This document shows, in pieces, positions 44,701 to 55,729 of a stretch of DNA of 64,000 nt (position 1 is its first letter; every line of letters begins with the position of its first letter). The notes beneath the pieces are model-generated. The model searched no databases. It saw only the letters and a list, made by a program, of their open reading frames with translations, and was not told where the DNA came from. The translations under genes were made by a program, and so were the position numbers. The stretch spans positions 3,621,426 through 3,685,425 of the forward strand of contig NC_079894.1 of assembly GCF_024868665.1 (NCBI RefSeq), written 5' to 3'. This DNA comes from Triplophysa rosa. Its lineage: Eukaryota; Chordata; Actinopteri; Cypriniformes; Nemacheilidae.

Positions 44701-47700
44701 CACTTGCGCATAACAGATTGAGATGTTAAAAGACAGCAAACTGTAATGAAATACGGAAACTGAAAGAAAGATGAAAGAAGCCATGAGTAAAAGAAAACAA
44801 AAGAGAAGCAAAGACTCACTGTGGTTGGTTGTCAGCCACCCACTTGCCCAGGCTGACAAGCCTCTGGTGTCGGTCAAGCACTAACAGGCTCTCTTTGCCA
44901 ACCACCATCCCCTGGTGTCCTTTAGAGAAGTCTAGCATCCTGGAATGTTCATGAACAACAACCTTAATACATCAAATAAAGCTAACAGAAGAAAAAGCAC
45001 AACACCAGCAAGAAAATCAAAAATGCTAAGGAAGGGTTACCGTAGTGCGGGCCGAAGGGCCAGAAAGCCTTGCAGCTCAAACTCCTCAGGCAGAGGAATC
45101 ACTGTGAAAGACAGTCACAACATTAGCAGGGTATTACGTGGACTTAAGCGACTACCCTGAGAATCTATTTCCAATGTAAGCGTGTGATACCTGATGCATC
45201 CGACACGTCCTCCTCCTTCGGCTGGAAGCTGTTCAAAATGGACACCAGCCACGGCCAGATGCTGCGAGAAGCCAAAGATGTGTCATTTTAACAACGTTCA
45301 ATAGCTCAGAATATAGGCTCAGGATGAACCTTATTAAATATCATCATGAAGTAATGCTAAGAGATTTTTTTCAGAAATTTATGAGATAATGATGGGTTTC
45401 TGCAAACATAACATATGAAGAAAAAAAGCTTCTTACTGCTGTCGCTTGCCCACGGCACTTTCATTAAACACGCTGGGCCTCAGCCTCAGCCAATCCAGTG
45501 ACACTTTGATAGCAGGAAGCGGGCACTCCCCCGTGATCTCTTCTCGGTTCTTATTAAGTAAAGCACGGCTTAACATCACTCCCAGGAAAGACACTAAAGG
45601 AAGAAACAATTCCATTACAACACCATCACAAACTACAGCTCGTGAGACTGTTACATCTGAACGGTCTAATTGTCACTTTCTTTAACACAATCACTCCCTA
45701 GATATCAGTAACATAGAGCGGGGCGTACTAAAGAGGCCGAGGAGCTGGATCCAGCTGATCTGTTCATCCGAGCTGTAGCTCTGATCATCCGCCTCGTTGC
45801 TGAAGTCCCTAAGGTGGTGCAGTTCAAAGAGGTTTATCACCGTGATGTGCACCAGCTGCTGCGAGCTGAAGGCTTTCTGGAGAATCAGTCTCTGTAGGGC
45901 AATTTATGAACAGAATGTCAGAAGAACTCATGGAAAGATGATATCTGTCAACAATGTTTCAGTGAACACGGCGTTCTTGTTGGGAGTCATCAGTGATATG
46001 GTTCAACGGCTAGCGTTTTTTGGCCATACCTGAAACTGCTCTTCCAGCTTCTCTCTCAGGGTGTTGAGCTTGTCCAGGCTTTTGCAGAGATAAACGTGGC
46101 CGTGGAACTTGATGAAGGCCTTGATAAAATCAGACACGCTCCATTTTGCATTGACCTCGTCACGGCTGTACAAGGTTAAAGGAGACACAAGAATGAAGCA
46201 TTAACAAATAAATCATTTCTTACCGAAATTTACCTCCAGATTCAACGCGAGCTCATTTTAAAATGTCCTACTAACAGTACTGACAGGGTCGTAAATTTGT
46301 AAAATGATGTACTGAAAGTTATCCGTGTCTGCAGGCCCATTAGGGATATCATCTGACCTCTCAAGGGCCTTGGAAAGAGCTTTCTGCAGGTTGGTGGATG
46401 CAGCAGGAAAGGGGAATTTGACAGCAATGCTCCTGCAGTAGTAGAAGATTGTTGTGAGGTGATCTCCTTTGGAGGAGGCCAGTATGGCCAGCTGATTGTA
46501 CGGTTGTCCTGGGAGTTGAAAGAGTAAAAACATCAGGTTTTTGTTCTTTTTAGTTCTAATCGTAAACTATGTGTCTGAGGACGTGTGAAAATCGAATGAA
46601 CAGACACAAACCATTAGAAGGAACAAGTTGAGCTGCATGTCTGTAGTACGACTCAGCCTGGCTGGTTTGGTTACGATAGCGTGCTGTGGATTGCAAAAAA
46701 CAACCAATAAACCAATAAAATTCTTCAGTGCATTAATTGCTATTTTTATTTATAATACATGACATATTTCGGAGCCACACATCTATGATTTTTAACCAAA
46801 GGGAAATACGTTATTCAAACGTTACTCAAACGTTATTCAAATGTTTCTCAATTATCGATTAGTTCATTTTCATTTTGGAGCAAGCTCACCGATATCTCCA
46901 AGATGGACGAGACAGTGTTGGCAGATGTAGGAACAGGAGCTGGGCTGGGGCTTCACGATGGCGCTGGTGGTGCTTTGTTTATTGCTGATGATGCCAAGCT
47001 GTGACGATTTCACACGGCAAGGCAGGTCCACATTAAACACCGTACACAGCTCCTGCAACAGCTGAAAAGAACCAGAAACCAATTGGATCTCCTGCAGAAC
47101 CTCATTTTTGAGGGCAGAATGACATGGCACAAAAGCATGACGATTGGTCATGTGACGCACAGCCTCTTCATCCACAATCTGCATCTAACAGAAACAAAAC
47201 TTACTTGTGTGTAGAATCCGCTAGCTGCCTCGAGAAACAGGGAGAGATTGGCCTGCACCTCACTTCGATTGGGGTTGGCTCTGTTCTTAGCTTGACTCTG
47301 TAGTGTTGTTATTTGATTCTTAAAAGCATGGTTCCAGCTGGAAACACAAGAGTTCAGAAAACAAAATAACAGTCAACAACATATACATTTATGCATTTTT
47401 TATCCAAAGCGACTTTCATTGCATTATACTATACATTTGATCCCTGGGATCGAACCCATGACCTTGGTGTTGCTAGCGCCATGCTCTAACCACTGAGCTA
47501 CAGGAAAGCTGAAATCATTGGATATTGCAGATCTATCCATGTACTAAACAAACTCTTGCAGCAAGCATGCCTATCGTGAGTCATGCATGTAATGTATATG
47601 AATCGATGTGTATTATTAGCATTCTTACAGATCCTGTTCCACTTTCTTGTCCAGGGCGTACTCCAGGTCTGTAACCAGCATCTTCTGGTATAAGTCCTGA

Positions 47701-50700
47701 AGAGCCTGTCGTGATGTCCAGACCTCCGCCGCTCCGAGCTTTGAATCTGCACGACACACAGGGAGGAACATGTTAAACAGATAATGCTGCAGAACACGCT
47801 GTCAAATGTGACTCCGTCTATGGGCGCCTTTCAGTTCCTTTGGAGAAAGACATCCTAGTAACCACATTCAATGCCATGGTTACCAGAGTGACAGGGATAG
47901 GACGACAAATATGAAACATAGCAACAGACTGCAAGCAATCTCATAAATCACATCACTACTTCTAATAACATCATTCAAATTCTTATTACTACAGTTAAAA
48001 ACCTGAAGTAGATTTTTTAATATTTTGAAGGATATTCATATTTTTATATACAGGACATTTCCAAATATATAGTTGATGATGACTATATGTTTATAAAACG
48101 CTACACAAGAGAAGAAACTGCACTGATAGGCCATACCTGTCATGTCAGCCTTCAGGGCCTCTGCCTGCCTGCTCAGGAAAAAAGTATAGATTAATAATAT
48201 TGCATGAGAAAAGAAGAGATTTGCATTCACTAGTCATTTAGCAAACATTTATCTTCTGATAAGGAACACAACAAGCAACTCATCATGCAAGAGCCAACCA
48301 CACTCATGATGCCCAAAGGAGAAACCAACGCAGAAGTAATACAGCACGACAAAAATACTTTTATAAATACAATTGTTTCATACAAGGACTGTTATGGTTC
48401 TGGATGAGTTAAGTGATAACGTTGTGATGGTTTCAGCAGATCGGAAGGAGCATGGAAGCGCATTTCAATGTAGGTACTAGAGAGGGATGTTGGAGAGGTC
48501 TTTTGAACAACCGTCTATTGCAAGACCGCACTATTGCACGGCTGCATTCTGACAAATTCGGGGTCATATTGGACACTATTTTGATTGATCTCATGGGACC
48601 ATTGATCACATAGATCCAAAGATCAAGGAAATACTGTAGATCCAGCAACGTTCTTGGGATCATGACCCCACAATCGCCAAAAGTAAAGATGGGCTCACAG
48701 CATCATAAAACAGATTCTGGCACTTATATGAAAAATGGAAATATGACAGGCTGATACTTTGAACATAAACGGCTTGCAAAGGGCATTTTGAAAAGACTAA
48801 ATATATTTACATTTATGCATTTGGCAGACGCTTCTATCCAAAGCGACTTACATTGCATTTACATTAACGCATTTGGCAGACGCTTTTATCCAAAGCAACT
48901 TACATTGCATTATCCTATACATTTATACATAGGTATGTGCAATCCCATGGGATCGAACCCACAACCTTGCATTGTTAGCGCAATGAAATGTTTTATTTTA
49001 CCAATGATTTATTTATTGAGTCGGAGTTATCGACATGTCATTACATTTACATGCACAAAAAAAAGAACAATTCTTATTCATTTGTCACATTAAAAGTGGT
49101 TTATTCATTATTTAGCTGGGCGATGTGACGATGTTATCGTATAATCGCCGATGTCTCGCAAATATCCACATGTCGATTACAACAGACAGTTACCAGACGA
49201 TAATCAACAATAATGGAAAATACGTGTTATAACATTATGTCATTACGTGTTATAACATTACGTGTTATAACCTCCACTTCGCGTCGGGTCCTGATCAGAC
49301 TGTCGGGGCTTATTTCACGATAACAGCCAGCTGCTGGTACATTATCCCACTTATTACACGGTTACTTGCCACATGAGAAAAAAACATAAAATGTGAAGTG
49401 AAATTTTAGTAGCTAATTTTTACCAAATGCAGACCTTCTGCGAGGAAAAGCCGTTTAGTTTCGGTTTTAAAGTAAGAAACAACGTTCAAACTAGGGCTGC
49501 AGCTATCGATTCTTTTACTAATCGAGTATTCTACTGATTTTTCCATCGATTAATCGGGTATTCAGATAATAAGTACTTTTTCTTTATTAAAAAGCAATAC
49601 TAAATATACAAGAGAAAATAAGACAGGTCTCTTAAAATGAGTAAAACAACTAATTTGTTTCCTTTTTAGAACAATTAGTTTTTATTGCTGAAATAGCATA
49701 CATTAATATCTGCGAAAACTAAACCCATTTAGTACATTCCATTGCCATATTAAATTAAAAATGCAATATAATACAAATATATAAATAAGAAACATGAATA
49801 AAAATGGAACTAATAATTTCAAACAATAGCCTATGACTTTTATTTTGGCAGGTTGTCAGAAGACCCTTATTTTTTAGTATGTCTGTTTCTTCACTCAAAC
49901 AATAACATGTTTGTGAAATAAACTCTCAGAGCAACTCTGGAGGTGAAGTTCATGTCCTCATTCAGCGCAGACGCAGACAAATTCATGAGCATCACGCGTG
50001 TAGCACGTTAAACTGTGCATTTCATTCACTCAGACATGCAGACCAGACAGATGAAATGTGTAAATAACAGGATTCGGTGTCAACTAGTCCGCATCTAGTT
50101 TGATGGACTCAATGCAGCCGGAAAACAAGTTTCACTCGTAAAATAGACTAAAACCAAGTCAAATATCAGTTCACCATTTCAAAGCTATTAGGGCTGTGAC
50201 GGTGGTAATAGACAAATCGACCGCGATGGTGCGGTGGTTGAGAAATATATATTATTTATATAAATAATATTTATATTATTATATTTGCGTGTAGCAACCA
50301 CATGACGAGTGGAAGAGAAATATAGACCTTATTTAAATACTTGAAATTGTTAAATAATTGAAATATGATATTTGAAATAAATGAGGATGAAGCATCCGTC
50401 AATGTTTAACGCGCAAATCCATCAGTGAAACGGCACGCTACAGCATATAAAACATTGAAATAAACATCAGTAAATAATGAAAACTTAAATGATATAAGAA
50501 AGCTAAATACTAAATAAAAAAGCTCTTGTTGCAGTAACTTCAGTCAGTGGCGTATTAACCCTTACAGTCCTTAACAATTCCATTTGAAACAAACTGTTTA
50601 AACCTACATTGGCTTTCCTATTCAGATTGCCATAAAAACTTTACTTTTTCCGACTCGTTGATGTGAAACTTACTTGTTGACATTGTCCAGATTAAAATGT

Positions 50701-53700
50701 GTACAGCTGCACTAAATGCGCGTTCAGAAGATGTGCACAGGAGCGCAAATGAAGAGATGTCTCTCCGCAACCGCGGCAAAACCTGCGCGCGCTCCGACAC
50801 TAAGCAAGCGGGTCATAGCCAGTTTTGATTTTACGTATCTGTTCATTTCACAACAAGATCCATTGCAGAAGCCGCAGAATAACCTGGGTTTTGCCGTGCA
50901 GGCCTGCGCTCGAACGCACCAACGGACACGTATGCCAATAATTTCTGTTAATTTAAAATCTTTTAAATAAAACCACCCACAACTGAAAGGCTACAACTAG
51001 CAATCGTTATCGCAACTCTCATATTTATTACACCTATATTTGTCAGAGTGACGTGCACTACCGCCGGTGGCAGTTCACCGTCATGGCACTTTACCACCGC
51101 GGTGGTGCGGTTGTTACGGCAACCGTCACAGCCCTATAAGCTATCCGTTATTTATCAGCATGAGAAACGCGTGTGAACATACTAAAATGCGTGTGTCTCA
51201 CGGTGAATGCATGAGACTGTAACATGAACAGAGTTTAGCGGGCTGTGCGTCAGTAATAACGGTCCGTGAGGAAACGCAGTGCTCCGTGTGTACTGTAGTT
51301 AAATGGATTAAACGAGGCTTCGAGGCAGCAAAAATTGCCTAGATGATTTTTTGTATTCGAATAACTCGAGTTACTCGAGGAATCGTTTCAGCCCTAGTTC
51401 AAACATCACGAACAGGCAAATTGGTTTAATCATTTGTAAATATAATGTCATATATGTTATTAAAAGACATATTTGTAATTAATTTTTGTGTAATATTAAA
51501 CTGCCCCTCTCAAAATGATTTGCAGCATCCGGGTTACAGGGTGTTATTCGTTTTGAGCAGTTGTTACTTGAAAATAACAACCCTTGGAATGTTGCGACTG
51601 GCCAATCAGAATCAAGCATTCAAATGAGCCATGTAATAACATGCGATATAAGCTTTAGCGTGAACGTTAGTGATGGGAATTATGATTCATTTGAGTGATT
51701 CGTTCTTTTTCAGTTCGTTCACCAAAATGATTCGTTCAGATTCGTTCACTGATTCGTTCAGTGACCATTTCTATAATACGTCAGCAGGTGGCGAAAAAGA
51801 GTTGTGTTATGTCAACGAACGTGATGTACGCTCGGTACATCAGTACGCCGATCGTCTACGCAACGTTGCATGAAGTCAAACACATCTGATATTATTGGAT
51901 TTATATGATACCATATGACACATATCATACGCGATGATTTTAAAGTCGATTATCGATAAAAATAAATTTACCATTGCCCAGCCCTAGAATGTATCTTTTT
52001 ACATGTTGAAGTCTGTTGATGATGCTTTTATTTAGTGTCATTTTATTTACGTTTTATTATAACAGTTAAACCGTGGTCACACTTGTCTTTTTCTCTAATT
52101 GACTTCCATTCATACGCATGCGAATGCGACAGACCAGAAACGCAAGCCCGTCCAACGATATTTCGCTGGGTAGCAAAGTTCAAGTTTAGTGAACTCTGAC
52201 CTGCAAATTCGCATCACGTGAGACCAACAGAAGAACAAAACGTCACAGCGTGACCTCTCGGTACAGAAATGTAAAAAATGGAGGAATCGCGCCCGCCCAT
52301 TTTCGTACCACTGTCTGAACGATTTTCGCATGCTCAAAGTCAAGTCTGACCGCGGCTTTAACCGGCCACATTGCTTTTTCAATATCAGCACAGCAATTAA
52401 AAAACTCAGTCAACCACAAATTTTAAGTTAAATAATACATGTACTTACATTACATTTGCATAATATATATATATATATATTTTTTTTTAATTAACTGAAG
52501 ATAGAAAATCACATGCATTTGTGATGTTGATTGATGAGGGTGAGTAAATTATGAGAATATTTATTTTGGATGAACTATTCTTTCAACTAAACACCTTCCC
52601 AATCATGTCCTAATATAAAAGCAGGAAATTGCAGATAAATTTCACTTGACACCACATGACCCCACACATTTGGATGAGGTTGATTGAATAAGCAAGTCAG
52701 TGGTTGATCCATAGTTTGTGTAAACCCTCGCCTAGACATTAGCTTTAATTGATACCATGCTTCAAAATCCAAACAGAAATAAATACACATATAATGTTTC
52801 AGCTTTTATGTTCCTCTTCACCCGTTTCTGCAAGTATTAAGCCGAAATACCAAGTCGTGTACCATCCACTGTCTCCGCTCACTATCACTATGGCGACAGC
52901 ACCATCATTCCATTACAAGACATCCCCTCACCACATGCTGCCTACAACAACTTTACACGTAAAAATAAAAAAAAAACTTTTTGAAATGGTTTTATATAAT
53001 TTATATCGTTTTGGATTTGTCACTTTCGGGCGGCAAATAAAGACGACCTTTCACATACAATCTCCCTCAGCAGATTCACCTCACGTTGTAATGATAGCAA
53101 ACTCAAGGTTACTGACGCCATCAGCTACAAAAACATTAAGCCTCACCGATCCCAAGACTCGTTTTCGGTGGGTGACAATAACTTTAGGAGTTTCAAAAGG
53201 GGGAATTAAAAAAGGATTGTCATATTGAACTAAATATGCTGATCTTTGTCCAAGTCGAACATGTTAATATCTGGCCATGAGCTGAAGATAAAAAAAACTA
53301 TGAATACACGATTACAACAAAAGGCCAAAACCCAACAGTCACATTCTGATAAAACCAAAGAACCAAAACAATATCAGTAAGTTACGTAGTCGCATCTCTT
53401 CCATCACTGCAATGAATTATTCAACCTGAAATGAAAGTAAAATGGAACCCTAACTAACGTTACAGCAGCGACGCAATTTCATTATATTTGGATAATATGA
53501 AAGTCTTTTTATTTAAAAAAAAAAAACCGTATTCACCTATAATCTTAAATGAACAAAGTGGTTAGTTAACAGCGAGCATGTGTGACTGGATTGTTTTCTG
53601 ACTTCCTCCAGCGGTGTGTTTGTAGCTAACACGGGCTAACATCACAACACCTAGCATACACTCACTCTCACGTCAGATGTGCAGACTGAGATACGTATTG

Positions 53701-53993
53701 TCCTCCTTACACTTTATTAAACATCACGATTTGCTTAAACACAATTCTATCAAGCATTTAAGTCGACATTTAAGTAAAACATCTGCTCATTCTGCTTGCA
53801 TTCTGTTTCGTGTCTCGACAACATGCTATTATGCTAACTAGCCTGGCATCTAGCACTGACAGCCAATGCTAACCAAGCAACATTCCGACCAACCAGATCT
53901 GGCCTCAATAATAAAACCGCGAACTCGGTCGCCGGTTAAAGTCTGATAATCTCCGACTTTAACTCACCGCAAGTATTGGGCGCAGAGGTTCAT
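36866..53993 (-). CDS. smg7: SMG7 nonsense-mediated mRNA decay factor, 23 coding exons
   Basis: SMG7 binds phosphorylated UPF1 with SMG5 and brings the CCR4-NOT deadenylase to nonsense mRNAs. Coding exons, 5' to 3': 53968-53993, 48137-48168, 47629-47746, 47205-47337, 46890-47061, 46612-46683, 46358-46508, 46030-46165, 45729-45891, 45437-45593, 45191-45261, 45041-45101, 44820-44939, 41991-42408, 41770-41911, 41300-41655, 40847-41191, 39233-39382, 38739-38816, 38230-38383, 37949-38119, 37687-37841, 36866-36979. They total 3495 bp, an unbroken frame of 1164 codons plus stop, close to human SMG7. Residues 1 to about 470 form the 14-3-3-like and helical-hairpin region; WNHAFKNQITTL and RYRNQTSQAESYY carry the expected phosphoserine-binding Lys (about 65) and Arg (about 162). 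The rest is Pro/Gln/Ser-rich, ending LEQLLMQQKQKQQRG then NMNPPH. The start MNLCAQYLR matches the family N-terminus. Introns 13, 17 and 1 carry transposons. Confidence 0.97.
37315..37347. repeat. AT microsatellite in smg7 last intron
   Basis: About 15 at units between the last two coding exons. Confidence 0.9.
39826..40163. mobile_element. hAT-like short element in smg7 intron 17
   Basis: Begins tagagatccaccgatgtatc and ends with the inverted gtattggtgcatttct; internal words tatcggtcaataaa and cggtatcggt are inverted about the centre. Typical of short hAT relatives whose ends read TAGAGATGCACCGAT. Non-coding. Confidence 0.65.
41702..41764. repeat. GT/GC-GT microsatellite in smg7 intron 15
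   Basis: A run of tg units passing into tgcg units, directly next to the splice donor at 41769. Open frames running through it are artefacts. Confidence 0.95.
43766..44646. mobile_element. hAT-like element in smg7 intron 13
   Basis: The ends are tagggatgggtaccgagaac and the inverted gatacccatccc followed by ta. Subterminal words are ggtcgataccagagtatcga and tatcgatatcgataaaatct. 881 bp, no coding frame. An 8-bp target duplication is not clear. Confidence 0.7.
47385..47512 (-). repeat. SINE in smg7 intron 3
   Basis: On the minus strand it has a box-B-like ggttcgatccc and a tail atccaaagcgactt-type 3' end (plus ttatccaaagcgactttcat). Same broad family as 48806-48985. Confidence 0.7.
48806..48985 (-). 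repeat. SINE in smg7 intron 1
   Basis: The plus strand shows two tandem copies of the tail phrase ggcagacgctt-tatccaaagc followed by gggatcgaacccac, the inverse of a pol III box B. The doubled tail suggests two overlapping insertions. Confidence 0.7.
49492..51396. mobile_element. hAT-like element nested in the outer one
   Basis: The ends are tagggctgcagctatcgatt and the inverted aatcgtttcagcccta. The 8 bp gttcaaac flanks both sides exactly (49484-49491 and 51397-51404), a hAT-length duplication. Removing it restores the sequence seen uninterrupted at about 32450. 1905 bp, no transposase frame. Confidence 0.88.
50189..51136. mobile_element. innermost hAT-like element
   Basis: The ends are tagggctgtgacggtggtaa and the inverted ttacggcaaccgtcacagcc followed by cta. 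The flanks aaagctat and taagctat agree at 7 of 8 positions. 948 bp, non-coding, inside the element at 49492-51396. Confidence 0.8.
51668..51770. repeat. gattcgttca-rich repeat end
   Basis: Repeated tgattcgttc words in a short stretch, typical of the subterminal region of another hAT-like family. Only one end is apparent. Confidence 0.45.
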
Positions 53994-54160
53994 CCTGTTG
54001 GATCGCCGGTCTTTTAGACAACGACAGGTTCACAAGCTAAATCTACTCCAGGCGCCATATTGTCCATCACATCGTCATTGGTAGAAAGCTGCCCAGACGT
54101 ACACAGATGAGCGCGCTGACTACGTCACAGGCCGCGCCCCCTCGCTCTCCTACAGTAATT
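53994..54160 (-). promoter_or_regulatory. smg7 promoter and 5' UTR
   Basis: Immediately upstream of the smg7 ATG on the minus strand. It contains caatatggcgcc (YY1-like, plus 54050-54062), an inverted CCAAT (plus cattgg near 54077), a CRE-like tgacgtag (plus ctacgtca, 54120) and a GC box region ggccgcgccccc. No TATA box is seen. This fits a housekeeping promoter; the start site is inferred. Confidence 0.55.
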
Positions 54161-54299
54161 ACATTTTGGGCATCTTTCCAAACGGAAGCGAGCATCCCTA
54201 TGCCCTACTCCCTTCGAAGGGCTGAGACCTTGTCTGGTGTAACCCAAGGACAGCTGCTTAAACTGAGTGTTTATATACATGGCTTGTCCTTCACATGAC

Positions 54300-55560
54300 A
54301 TTTACACATATTAAAGGAGTATAATTAGATACAATAATAATTGATAATAAAATAAGCAACAATAAACGTAATCATTTTGAACAAAATACACTCATTAGCC
54401 CATGCCTAATGTTCAAATATCAATTATTCTTATAATTCTCTGTAAAACAAGTCTGTGTTAAATCAAAGGGAGGGATGTCATCACAATCTTTAAATTCTAG
54501 ATGGGGACATTGGGAAGCATTGGATAAAGTTGAGAGACATGGACTATGTATCAATTCATTTGTACAAACTTGACAACTTCTGTGAAATGTTTATAGTGCA
54601 TTTATTAAGACTGAAGAAAGAAATCCCTAATGTTTGGAACTATTACTTTAAACCAACCAATAAACAAAAATACTGCGTAACTTCGTAATTGTATAATGAT
54701 TTGTTAGGCTGAGGAACATTTTCGACATTTGAAGTAAATAATAGTCGAGGGCTTTAGAAGCTTGTTTTGCTCTTGATGAGTCACTCTGCTGTTTCAAATT
54801 CAAATGCCTGTCACCAAGGCCGGTGTTAACATATCACTCGTGCAATGCCAAATATGTGAGTAAAATGTTAAATGCGTTCTTATAAAAGAGACCAAATGGA
54901 ACAAAGCACGTTTTTGTTTATTATTTAAAATGTCCATCAAAGCCACAGACAGGTGTCGTATCACTCTGCGTCTAGATTTGCAATCTACTAAGATTAGTCA
55001 CATTCACATTACATTTATTCATTTTGCAGATGCATTCACTCAAAGTGATTTAACAGATCATAATATATAAGCAAATAATCCAGCAGCAGAAGCGATTAAC
55101 CCAAGCAAAACGTCTTAAAGTGATAGGCCTAATCTAGAAGCAAAATGTTAAACTTCTTTGGAAATTATTGCAACATTAGGTAGACCAAAAAACTATGAAA
55201 TGGCTTACTTTGAAATATTCTCATGTAACTGCAATAGAAATTCAAATCTGATGACAATTGTTTAGCCTAATGACAATATTTGAGGAATTCACAATATTTC
55301 CTCATTTAAAGAGATATGTTACCCCAAAATAAAAATGGGTCAATGTTGTTTGGTTACGTTTTTCAAAATATCTTCTTATGTGTTCAGAAGAAAGTCATAC
55401 AGATTGAACTATCCCTTTAACATTCCTACCACAGATTTTACACGTTGGCTATCCCAAACATTTCAATGCGATTTATAAAGCACAACCTAATTATGATTAG
55501 AAGCTCACGAACACGAATCCCAATGTTAATGTAGAAGGCAGACTGAAGTCACAACGGTCT
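54300..55560. other. smg7-nmnat2 intergenic spacer
   Basis: AT-rich spacer between the divergent genes. It contains a SINE-tail relic at about 55000-55065 (cattttgcagatgcattcac then tcaaagtgatt) and a fold-back fragment near 55310-55410. No other gene seen. Confidence 0.55.
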
Positions 55561-55729
55561 CAGTATCTCTCGGCGTGCGCGTGTTCCTTTAAGTGCGCGT
55601 GAGCAGCTCGCAGTGACGCTCGCTCTGCCGCAGCCTAATGAACCTCGCCTTCTGCTGCGCTCCCACAACACAACAAAAGGCCTTAACATTCAAGACATAT
55701 GTAAAAACGCACAGTCCATCACAGCTACA
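55560..55729 (+). promoter_or_regulatory. nmnat2 proximal promoter and 5' UTR
   Basis: A CpG-rich patch (ctcggcgtgcgcgtgttc, gtgcgcgtgagcagctcgca) in an otherwise AT-rich spacer, just before the start codon. No TATA box obvious. The assignment rests on position and composition only. Confidence 0.4.

Larger units (their letters stand above)
49113..51986. mobile_element. outer hAT-like element in smg7 intron 1
   Basis: Left end tagctgggcgatgtgacgat, right end ttgcccagcccta in inverted orientation, with tatcgataaaaataaattta near the right end. It contains the interrupted repeat copy and two further nested hAT elements. Target duplication not clear. Confidence 0.65.

Noticed and set aside
52749..53228. 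159-codon plus-strand frame in smg7 intron 1
   Set aside because: No recognisable domain, antisense to smg7, AT-rich; likely chance.
55613..55729. In-frame upstream ATG that would lengthen NMNAT2 by 39 residues
   Set aside because: The family N-terminus begins at [11 protein letters not shown]; the extra part has no similarity and lies in the CpG-rich leader.
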